A stretch of 64,000 nucleotides of DNA, from contig JAPTJF010000342.1 of NCBI GenBank assembly GCA_029339195.1, positions 1 to 64,000 on the forward strand, given 5' to 3'. Positions 23,501 to 35,500 of this stretch are shown here, piece after piece (the stretch's first letter is position 1; each line of letters begins with the position of its first letter). Made by a program: the position numbers and the translations under genes. The notes under the pieces are model-generated. The model saw only the letters and a program-made list of their open reading frames with translations. It was not told where the DNA came from and made no database searches. The stretch is from Micractinium sp. NFX-FRZ (taxonomy: Eukaryota > Chlorophyta > Trebouxiophyceae > Chlorellales > Chlorellaceae).

Positions 23501-26500
23501 ATCGACCTGCCGGGCCCTTCCACTGAGCCTTCAAATGACTGTTTGCCAGCCACAGCACGACATAATTGAGCTGCTCTGCATCACTCATGTTTTGGTTATT
23601 CGAGCTTGAATAAGTTTGAGCACGGCGTTGAGGGCTGATGGTTGCTTCTTTGAACAGCATGTTGTCAAGATGCAACGCATACGTCGCTGTGTGCGAGGCT
23701 CTCAACCAGAAGCTGCACATAATGGCAGCGCCAAAGGAGGCCTGCCCTGCAGCAGCACTCGTCGTCCAACCAGAACAGCGAATGCTGCATGCGATGGGCT
23801 GAGGTGCCAAGACCTCCAGCCCAACAGGAATCCGAATGGCCTCCTGGCGCATCTCAAGTGCTGCACCAGCCTGCAGGATTAGGTAAGGACAAAATACTAG
23901 TAAGTCTCTATAATCAGCCAAGTATATGCGTATGCCAATGAGAGGCTGGCTTTGATAATTTTATATTTCAAAAAGGAAAAAAACGTCAACAGCCTTGCCT
24001 GGGTGGCGTTATCCGTGACGACCGGGTGAATGTAGTACTGGTCCGACTGCTGGCCAGCGCTATGCGAAACCACAGCAGTGGCAGCTGGCAGATGCACCTT
24101 GTCTGTCACACTTTCGACCATATGGCTGATCAAACCTGGGTGGACCAACGAAGCCGACCTGGGTGACACCTGCCCCTCTGACAGGCCACGTGCACACATG
24201 CCAGAGAGGTGTACAGCTGCCTGCACGCTGGCGGGCGTCTTGGCGTGTTGTGCCACCCTGCCTGTGCCTGGCACCACAGTTGTGGTCAGCAACATGCTGT
24301 GGGCAGTTCTTTTTCCGCCCACAGCAGGCAGCACCACGGGCATGGGGATGACCAGCTCCGTCAAGACTGCCTTTGCTGTTGCCTGCCCTCTGATGCTTCC
24401 GCTGCCACTCCTGTCGCTGCCGTGCACTAGCAGGACAGCTGCTGCGTAGCCTGCCTCGAGCATTGCTGCACCCGGGAAAAGTGGGCGGTGCAGCACCTGG
24501 TGGTCCCAGAGGTAAGCCAAGGCAGTACTGTCCAGCACAGTTTGCAGGTGCACTGAGTCCGGAGCAGCCGCCACTCGGCTTGCCAGGGCATGCGGCGGAG
24601 GCGCGAACCAGAAGCGTTGCCGCTGCCATTGGCTGCTGCTGTTGCCATCCACGGCAGCAGATGCACCGGCCCCCCGGCTTAGAATGGCATGGGCATTGGT
24701 GCCTTGGAATGCAAAAGCGCTGACACCACTTGCCGCCTGCCATGCCGCATCATCCGCGCACACGAGAAGTCCCAAGCTGTCCTGGCGTGGCATATATGGC
24801 ACGAGCCGCTCATGGGCCGCATGGTTGCGCAGCTGACCGATCAGCATGGGGTTGACGTGGCGCAGATGCATGACAGCTCCAGAGGTGCAGCGCGCCAGCA
24901 TGGCGGCTGCATGAATGGTGCCAACAGCCCCTGCTGAGGGTTCACTGTGCCCTAGTCGGGACTTTGCAGCTGTCAATCGCAGCGGCACTCTGGTGGAATG
25001 CAGCACGGTCAGCACAGCTCCCAGCTCAATGGGGTCTCCCAGTGCTGTGCCTGCAAGGGCAGCAAGGAACGGTACTGAGAGGTCTAAACGCCTTCTGGGT
25101 ACATCCCTCCGCTCTGATGCATGACAGGCAGCGCATCGATAGTCACCTGTGCCATGCAATTCCAGCGCTGCCACGTCGTAGGGGAGCAGGCCTGCATTCT
25201 GCAGAGCTCTGCTTATCACGGCTTGTTGGCTGGGCCCATTTGGTGCAGTCAGGCTGCTGCTGCGTCCATCCTGATTGACGTGGGTGGACCTCAGCAGCAC
25301 CGCAGCACCGGAGCCAGCGCTGGTGGTCAGCCAAAACGCGGTGCACGCCTCGGCACGGGTGTACCCATCGGCCGCAGCATCAAGTGCCTTGCAGCGGCCA
25401 TCAAGCGAAAGCATGCCTGCTGCTTGAGCGGCAGCGACACCAGCCTGTGAAAGGATGAGGTTCACCCCAGCCGCCAGCGCCCCTTGTGCTGATTTGCCGT
25501 GCAAGTGAAGTGCTCCTTGATGTGTGGCAACTAGGGCCGAGGAGCAAGCTGTGTCAATGCTAAGACTCGGGCCTTTAAACCCAAAAGTGAATGACAGGCG
25601 CCCCGCGGCCACCGAGAAGTTGCCACTGCTAGCTGCAGGGCATCAGCGGCAGAGCAACACACCAGGCAAATTTTCAGAGGCGGTGCAAGGTGGGTTGCGT
25701 GGACAAACGACAATATCTGCCTTCCAAGCATGCGTCTACCTGTGAATGGGCTGGACGAGTGCAGGAACGGTGCTGCAAGACTAGTGTACTCCATCTGCTG
25801 GATGCCCACAAACACGCCCACGTCGGGCCCAGTACCGAGGCTGGACAAGGCTGCGCCACGTTGCACCGCTTCATAAGTAATCTGCACAGGGCAAGCAGCA
25901 CGGGCAGGCCAAGCATTCAGATGGTGCTGCCAATGCAATGATGTCACTTTGTCACTGGCGCTCATGCTTCCATCCTACCTCCAGGAGCACCCGCTGCTGA
26001 GGATCCATGATCTCTGCCTCCGCACTCATGATGCCAAAGAGCGGTGCATCAAACTGCTCAGCTCCATCCAAAAAGCCGCCAAAGCGCACACGTAGCTGCG
26101 ATGTCGTGACCTGCACAGCAATTTAAGCTTCCTATTACACTGCGGAATGGCTGCAAATGGGTTACGCCTGCCGTTCTCCAGGCAACCATTTCCAGGTGTC
26201 AACCTCTTTGCCTCACAACGTCTTACGCGTTGCTTACCGTGTTTGCTTCCAAATCCCATCTGCTGAAGGGTGCCAAGCGCATGGCGTCTGCACCGGCCCC
26301 CATCACCCTGGTGTCGCATCCGTCGGCATGCTTGGTAGGCAAGCGAGCAGCAATGAGAACATTTATAAACTGCAAGCTGTCCGTGCAGTGGTCATCAAGC
26401 TGTTGTCCATTGATGTACTCGTTTGATTGACGGGCTGCAGCCGAGACAGCAAAGACATTCTCACTGGCAGCGCGGGGCTCCAGAGTTGGTTGGGACGGAA

Positions 26501-29500
26501 TCAGCAGGCTGTAAATATGCGCCGCCATTGCACTGACGGAGGGGAAGTCGTACACAAGAGTGGCTGTCAATTGTAATCCCAGTGTCGAGTTTAGCGAGGA
26601 AGACAGTTGCACTGCAGACAGACTGTCGAAACCGCCCGCTGGGAACACATCTATGCCTGCAGTTGAAATTATAAAGGTCATGCACTTAAATGTAACAAAC
26701 CATAGCCACAAGCAAGCAGATGAGTAGCAGCAGCCACGTTTCCACTTCAAGTGTGCGTCGCGTGAGCATACTCAACTCGGCACCAACACAAAGTAGCCTG
26801 GACACATCCAAGAAGGCACGCGCAGCTCACCGTCTAAGTTCTCTTCAAGGATGCCAGCTGCAGCCTCGCGAATTGCTTGTTCGACTTGCTGCAAAGTGTG
26901 CCCAGCAGGATCCTGGTACCCAATAGCAACAGGGGCAGCTTCAGCTTCACTTGGCCTTTGGTCAACAGAGTGCTTTTGCGTAACAGAAGTTGTGGAATAC
27001 TCAATTTGGTCGAGCAAGCTCCACCGGCCCTTTGCTGAGTAGATGCTGGTGAAACGGGCAATGTCAATACGGGCAAAGACCAAGTGGCTCACGGTGCCGG
27101 CCAGCAAGAGCGAGCCTAGGACCTATAGAAACCGGCGAAACAGTTGGTTAAACTACTTGTTCAAGGCACAACATCCTCTTATGGAAGATACAAGATCCAA
27201 AACCAGTGCATGATACCCACCTGTTGTGGTGTTAAGCTCTTAAGACCCAGTGCCATCAGCTGATTCGTGTGTGTTGCAGCCATGCCAGTGTGTGCGAAAG
27301 GGCCATATTGTACAGCAGTCCCAGGCAAGCCCACATGCTGGTTAGCAGAGGCCTGTGCATCAAGGAAGGCATTGCCGGCTGCGTAGTGCCCAGCGCCCGT
27401 TTGGCTCCAGACAGCAGATGTGGATGAGAACAGAAGTTGAGACGACAGGGGCAAAGCTGCCTGCCGGAATGCCGCAGCAGCCTTAGTCTGCAGGAGAGGG
27501 GTTTGGAAATGCACGCACTGACAGCTAACAATGTGCGCCAACTGCCTGCAGCAAATAGACCAAACACAAGCAAGGGAGCGAGCTAGGTTTCCTCGCACCT
27601 TGACGTCAGAAACAACGTGGAAAGCTTGTGTATCTAAATCAGAAAGTAGGTCAAAACCAGAAACACCTGCTGCATGCGCATAGTGTTCAATTTGTGGCAG
27701 CTCTTCTCGAGCCCAGGCCAGCACACTTTGCAGAGAAGCAGTGCTGCCTGTGTTGGCCGACACTGCCATGACAGCACATCCACGTGCAGCTAAAGCGGCG
27801 AGAGAGGCTGGCGCAAGGCAGCCCCCCCGGGACGTGATAATCAGCAAACTGCAGCCCGTTTTTACGAGGGCCCGACAGTACTCCAAACCAAGACCCTGCA
27901 CAGAAGGTGGACAGCGCGTACCATGCAACGTCAGGCAAGTCTCAGAGGACCCCTTTGTGGCTGGGTTCATGCAGAGCACTGAAAAACTGAGCCCACTGAC
28001 CCGGCTTCCTCCAGTTACTAAAGCACTGGGGATGTGAACTGCTGGCCTGGCACGTGAAGGCACGTGTGCAGCCAGTCGTAGTCCGTATGCTCTCCCATGT
28101 CGCAGCACAATGCCAAACTCTCCCTCAGGGACGAGGGTGCTGGCGAGGAGAGGGGTAGACAGTGCATACGGTGCCCGCTGTATGTCAATGCTGGTTGCGA
28201 ACTTCGAGCGATGCTCCATGAAGAGGGTGCGGGCGAGACCTGCAATCCGTTTGCAATAGAAACACACCGGGTCAAAGTTTCATCATTAAAATGTGCACTC
28301 TGGAACGTCCAGACTGCACCTTCAAAGTTTGATGCGCCCCAGCGCGGGTGCATTATTTTGATAGTTAAATAGTACACGAAAGAGGGTGTTCGGGGTGGCG
28401 AAACAGATTTCCTATCCGTTGGGGGCGCTGCGCCCCCACGCGCACGCCCCCTCCCCCCCCCCTGCTTTAGAAATAAATGCACGTTCAACCCCTATGATCG
28501 GACCAACCTTGAAGCAAGGCTGTATCTGGAGACACAGCACATCCATCGTCGACCGCTTGCTGGTCGTAGGTAACAAGAGAAAGCTGCAAGTCCGCTGACC
28601 GCCTGGCCACAGTCCGGAAAATGGTAACTGCAGCATCTGCGTTCGCCTTGTGGCCTGGTGGCTGAATGAATACGCAGCGTTGCGGATCTACTGCTTGAAG
28701 CAACACCTCGAAATGTGCCTCTGAGCTGAAGCACAGACCTGGGCACAAAGCCGCATCAGATGTAAACAGGGAAGAGAATGCCGACGCTTGCCTGACCCAC
28801 ACTGCATGCATTGCTAAGGCTGCCCCTGCTGGCAACTGTGCCGCAAGATCGCGGCCGTAGACAGGCATGGAATGTGCGCTGATTGTGAGAACTCTTTGCC
28901 AGGTGTAGCTTGCTTGGGCCTCAAGGGTTGGGCGGCCAACAGGCTGCCATGTCAGCTGCCATGCCGGTGGGCAAGTCTCATTGGATGCCGGATGAAATGG
29001 TACAGACACCAATCGCCGGGCCAGCAGGCCTGAAACCTGGAATTTTGGCGCGGTGCTGCTGCTGAAAACCAAGGAGGCAGTGCTGTCCACAGCCGCAGCT
29101 GCCGGAGGCATCCCCCTGAATCGCCCGACTGATGCCACGTATGCTTTGCAGCCAAGCACCGTCTGGGAAGTTGACAAGCAGTTCAAGCTCATGGCTGCCT
29201 CGGACTGTGTGGGGTGGCAGTCGTAGTCGTGCAGGGACAAACACAATGGAGTTGCCACGGCTGCCACGAGGCGATGCGATGCTTCCCGGTGGGCCAACGT
29301 TGACAGCATATGGGCGAGCGCTGACACTGTGGTGGAGCCCCGCCCCTCGCAAGGAGGTCGACTGAAGCACGTAGCATTCTGAAAGGCAGCTGCAGCACGT
29401 GTGTTGCCACCAGACATCAGCTGCACCGTGCCATTTATGAGCTGCACCCTGCAGGTTAGCTCAATTGCCGCTTCACAGTCAATAGTTTCAGCCAGCAATG

Positions 29501-32500
29501 CATCAGTGACTGCTAATGATTCACTTGTCACGAGCAAGCAGCGGACAGAAGCCTCCAGGACCTGTAGAACAACTGAAACTGGCAAGGAAAGCTGGCCTGC
29601 TGCTCGGTGATCCCGTGCATAGCTCAAAGCTGGCTGTGCCAGCCTTAAATGAAGCGTTGCTTGCTGTTGCCTGGCAACGGCGCTTGTCAGAAGAGGGTGC
29701 ACGGGGGGCAGCGGCCAGTGACGCCTGCTGCTCAGCAACTGCCGGTGTTCTGCGACTTCGGCCGGGGCTTCCAGTTGGTTGGGAGGTGCAACGATGGCAT
29801 GCGCATTCACGCCGCTCATGCCAAAGGAGCTGGTGCCTGCCTGGGAGGCTGCATGGAAAGCAGCTTGCTGCTGCCGAGGCACCACTCCGGCCAGTTGGCT
29901 CCGTTTGTTCCAATCGCCCAATGCAGCGGCTACGTACGGGTTGATGTTGCCCAGATGCATGATGGGTGCAACACACATTTGTCTGGCACTTTGCGCGGCC
30001 ATCAGTAGGCCCGTCAGACCCGCAGCGCCCTCAGTGTGGCCAGAATGCGACTTGATGGAGCCAAGTGCCACGGGCACATTGTTGCCGCCCATGCTGTCTG
30101 GGTCACAGCTCAGGGCTTGCCCGAGCGCTCCCACCTCAATGGGGTCACCCAGAGGTGTGCCAGTGCCGTGGACCACCAAGAGACGGAGTGTGTATGGAGC
30201 CAGGCCACCTTGCTGTAGCGCTGTGAGCACGAGGGCGGTTTGGCTGGGCCCATTGGGCGCTGTCAGCCCACTACTGCGGCCGTCTTGATTGACAGCGCTG
30301 CCACTCATGGCAGCCAGTGCACGCTGCCCAGGCTGGGATGGTGCCAGGAGAGCCACGGCGAAGCCCTCGCTACGGCCATACCCATCGGCATCAGAATTAA
30401 ATGTCTTGCAGCGACCTACAGGTGACAAGGCCTGCAGGAGAGCAAACGTCCAATTAGCCAGCACACCGGTTCTGAAAGTGTCACTCTGATGTTTTGCACC
30501 GCCAAAATACCTGCCCACGCTGCAAAGCAGCGCACCTGCAACTGGCAGATGGCCAAGGTTGTCACAGGCGAGAGCATAGCATTCACGCCAGCCGCGACAG
30601 CTGCAACCGACTCCTGGCTAACCAGGCTTTTGCGGGCAAGGTGAGCAGCCACTAAGGAGGAGGAGCAGGCAGTGTCGGTGCTGATACATGGCCCTGCAGC
30701 AGAAGTCAGAGTGACGTTAACCTGCCTGTCTGCACACAGCAAGCGCAAGGGATACCACACCAGGTAACATGTGTCCCTTGCCTGTGAGACCGAACACGTA
30801 TGATACTCGGCCGACCATGAAAGAAAGGGGGCTGCCAGTAGCAGAGGCAGCCGAGAGCGGAAACCCGGCCTCGTTCAGCAAGCCTGAGTACTCTTGATAC
30901 ATGCACCCCACGTATACACCTGCACAGGGGACAGTGCAGCAATGCCTTGTCAATAAACTGGTCAAAGCATCTTGCCATGTCATCTAGCACAGATCTGGCC
31001 CACCTGTGGGGGTGCCCGCCAATTGTCCTGTTGCTGGGTAGCCGTCTTTGAGCGCTGCATGTGTCTCCTCCAGCAGCAACCTCTGCTGCGGGTCGGTGGC
31101 CAGGGCCTCGAGCTGGGGCATACTGAACAGCTGCACCATCAAAAGCAGGGTTGCTTGTATATGTGAGAAACAGTCAACATTGCACGCTGGAGACAGCAGT
31201 GTGCTGGCCTCACACATGTGACATTGCACGACTGCCTAGTCGACCTACCTTGGCGTCGAAGCATTCGATGTCTTGCACAAATGCTGCAAGCCGTGCGTAT
31301 ATTTTGCCACCAGTAACCCCCGGGGCGTACCAACGATCCACGCACCACCGCGATGCGGGAACCAGTTCCGGTACGTCCGTGCCCCTTGTGGCGCTTTCCC
31401 AGAGGTCACCCAGGCTGCGCACTTCAGCAGGATAGCGGCATGCCAGTGCCACCAGAGCAACACTGGCCATGTGGGGCTGTGACACATCACCAGCATGCAC
31501 TGTCATCGCGCTGCCAACAGCAAGATCTTCTTGGCTCGCCCCGCTGGCAGGCGATGCAAAGACTGTTGTGGCAATGAACGCGGACAATGCGTCAACGGAA
31601 GGGTAGTCATAAACAATGGTTGCTGCGAGGTCCAGGTCAAAAGCGTTCACGAGCTCGTTTCGAAACTCCACCGCAGCCAGTGAGTCCAAGCCTGCGTCCA
31701 CGAGCGGCTGGCTGTCAGAGACCTGCAGCAACTGAGAAAGGCGGGATCATATGCCGTAAGAAAGGACCTCTCCTGTGCACCGTGACCCTCCCGGTTCTTG
31801 CTATCCCACCTGTGTGCCAAGAATGGCATAAACGATTGTTTGAATAGTTGCCTTCACTTTGGCAATAGGCATAGGCCGCAGGCCATCATCCGGGTTGCAT
31901 TCTGCCACCTCTGCCTGTTGTGCGATGCTAACAGATTCTGTAGTTGGGTGGTGCTCTGTGGATGCCAGAACTTCCGAGAAAATATATGGTTCAGGCATCA
32001 GGCCTTTCAGTAATTGCCGGAAGTTGAAGGGGCTCGCTATAGGCTGCACTCAGTATTGCAGCAAATTAAGGGCACCAGGTTGTTTAACGATGCTCCTACA
32101 TGCTGACCTGGCACCAAGTGCGAACTGATTGCTTACTCACCTGCACCAGTCCAGTGTCCACACGGCAAGTCAGCACTGAATCCAGAACCTGCAAGCCAGA
32201 AGCTGGGCCCACCACACCAAGGCCGGACGTGTTTATCCGTGCAACCACTGCTGCACTGGATTGTGCCATTCCCACGCTTGCCCAAGCTCCCCATTGGATA
32301 CTGCTCCCTGCAGGGCAAGTAAGAAAGCAACAATAACTTGTGAAGTCCAGGCCATAGTAAGCCATAGATACCACACCGCATGTTTAAATGTGTGCACAGG
32401 TGTGGATCTTACCTGTTTGGCCACGCTGCTGCATAGTACTTGCCCAGGCATTGAGCCCACTATTTGCGGCAGCATAGTTTGCCTGGCCTGGGGCGCCCAG

Positions 32501-35500
32501 AAACGCTGACACAGATGAAAACAGATTGACTGCTTGTAAGGCTTGCAGCTGCACCATCGTCTCAGCATGCGCCAGGAAGCTAAGCTTGGGGGCAGCCACA
32601 GCTCTAAAAGATGCAGCTGTCTGTTTGAACAGTACTCCATCATGCAGTACGCCACCAGCATGCATGATAGTACTGAGCTGGCAGCCGCCTCCAACCATTA
32701 CAGCAGAAGACGCATCTTCAGCCATTGCAGCATCACACCGCATTGCTGTAACATTGGAAGCCTTCAGGACTGTCGGCAACTTTACGACGCAATATCCAGC
32801 GCGCCCTAATAAGACAGGTTGCGCTCCAACAACAGCAAGCCAGCCCCCCAGGAGCATACCAATGCCTACATTGCAGCCACAATGGGGAAATGCTCCATTA
32901 CTTGAGCAACCTTGCGTTGTCACCTATTTGCAGCACTGTCTTTCATACGAAGCTTGGTCACAAATACTGTTTCCGTGGGGTTGTGACTCACCTCCGAGCC
33001 CTCCAGTCACTATCACCAGATTTGCTAGGGCAGAATTAATCGAACCGCTACCTTTTGGCACGCTCACTGATGCAGGCAGCAGCAATGGGCGCAGGGCTAG
33101 GCCATGCCGCAGGCTGCAACCAGCAACGTCCAAGTCATGGCCAGCTGCAGAGTCCCTATTGCATGTCGAGCTGTCTAAGTCAACTGCCGACCACTTCAGG
33201 GTGGCTGCCTCAGCGGCTGCCACTCGAGCGACGCCCCACGCAACAGCAGCGGTAAGGCAGCCAGCATTGCCTGTAGTGCTTGGCATGTTGTGAGCCAGCG
33301 CGTTGCGGGTTGCCAGAAGTATGCTGGTTCCTGCTGCCATGTGTCGAGCTGTCTGCTGTAACTGAGCCAACAACCCAGCCATTGTTTCATTCGTAGAGAT
33401 GGTACCCACACGAACTCGCAAGTTGCTCGAGTTGTGTCCAAGTGATAGAAAGCCGGGAGCGATCCATGCGGACTGGAACCCATGGGCACGTTGACCTCCT
33501 TCCATACCCACTGCTTCCCACTGCACAATGTAGACCTTCTTGTGGACTGCTGGTAACTGACGCGTTCTGTCTTCTGCAGCCCGTGAGTGTGCTCGTCTAA
33601 CCAGGGCTGCACCTTCCAGAACGTTTGATTTTTTCCTCAAGGCATGCTCCGAAGTGACAGCACTATCACCCACGTGAGGGAAAACCAGTTGATGTGCCTT
33701 CCTTGAGCCGATGCATTGCACAAGTGCGCGCACAGAAGGGAAATCGAACACCACAGTAGCAGGGAGGTCTACTTCGAAGATCAAGGCCAGTGCGTTTCGT
33801 AAATCAAGAGCACCTGCAAAATGCAAGTGGAGAAAAAATACACATCCAACTGTAAAGACAGGAATGAAACCTGCTATGCCGCCCCCGTGGAAGCACAGCT
33901 TACCCAGGGAGTCGAGTCCAGCCTCCATGAGTGGCATGTCAGGGGCTACGTCCTTGCAAAGCATCTCATCGACCACGCTTTTGACGCGCATCAGGACATC
34001 GTTGTCTATGTTCCGGCGTGGTGTCTCTGTTGTAGCTGCCAACCGGGGTGGTGCACGCGTGGCAGCAGGCAGACGCGCGGAGTGCTCTGCAGTCTCAGCG
34101 CTGCTGCGGATGACCTTTGCTTGAAAGCCAGATAGTTGTAAGATGCTGCTGCTAGCTGACATGCCGAAGCTTGCAAGCACTGTGCCAAGTGCATCTTTCC
34201 CGGCTATAATGCCCCGGCACCAAGGCTGCGCTGGGATCAGTGCGAAAGGTTCTTCTTGTGCAGCAGCAAGCAGAGCTTGCACGCCCACAGGGATGCGCAT
34301 GATGTTCTCCTTGCCTCTGCGGTCTTCCTGCAGGGCTGCAGCTGTATGAGTCGCTGCATCCAGCAATGCTGGATGCATAATGTAGCTGTCAGGCTGTTGG
34401 CTTGCCAGCAAGTAAGTGCCATCGGCCCGGCCAACAGACATGATCAGCTTTCCTTTCGCGGCTGTGAAAAGCTGTGGAACTGCCCGTGAGAGGGTGCCAG
34501 AGGCAGAGGCGACAAAACTGGCGAACATGCGCTGCTGAAGCGACAGCGTGTTGGTGGCTTTCAATTGAAGAGTTGCTGATGTACAGCCTGCAGTGCTTGG
34601 GACAGCAGGGGAGTCTTGTTGGAGCGCCCATACACTTGGACTCTCTGCTGTCTCAGTGAAACAAGGGCCATGGACAGGACATGTTGCAGAATACACTGAC
34701 CTGCGCGTGTCTCCATATGTTGGCGGGGTATGTGATTGCCAGTTGATGATGGCAGCGAGCTCAACACCAGGGTTCCGAAAATGCAATCTAGGCGGCAACT
34801 CAATACCACAGATTGTCTGGCGAACAGGGACAAAGGCGCCATAATACTTGAACCAAAAATAGCCTGTTGCACAGAAGAGCGAGCAACAACCCTGCCTGCC
34901 GCTACCGCAATCTCCAGCATTGCTGCGGCTGGTAGGATGGCACGACCTTGCACCTGCAGGGGAATATGGGGCTTAAAGTGACGGAGAGGAATGCAGACAC
35001 CAAGCCTATGGGAGAATGCATATCCTTCAGTGCATGTGTTGCGGTCATGCCCTGAAGCTTCATCATGCACCCGATTGCCTGCCACCCCGCTGCTCTAACC
35101 TGGTGATCTTGAAGGTATGCCAGGGGCGATGTGTCAAGCTGGCATTGAAAGATTGCCATTCGGTCTGTTGTGGCGACAGTACAAAGCTGCAGCATCGCAT
35201 GCTGTCGTTCCATGTACCAAAAGCGCTGCCGGCGCCAGGTGGCAGCTGCCACGCTGTGGCAAACAGCAGGGAAAGTGCCAGTGCGTGCCAGCAGCACATG
35301 TGCATTTGTGCCCTGGAAAGCAAAGGAGCTGATGCCCATGGTCTGCTGCACAAGAATATCTGAGAGGATCGGCGCTGCCACTTCTGCAGCATCCTGGCGG
35401 GGGGTGTATGGTGCCAGGTGCCCAGCTGCGCGCAGCTCTGAAAATGTGCTGGCCACGTAGGGATTTACAGCAATGAGCCTGGCAACTGCTTTGCTTTGCT

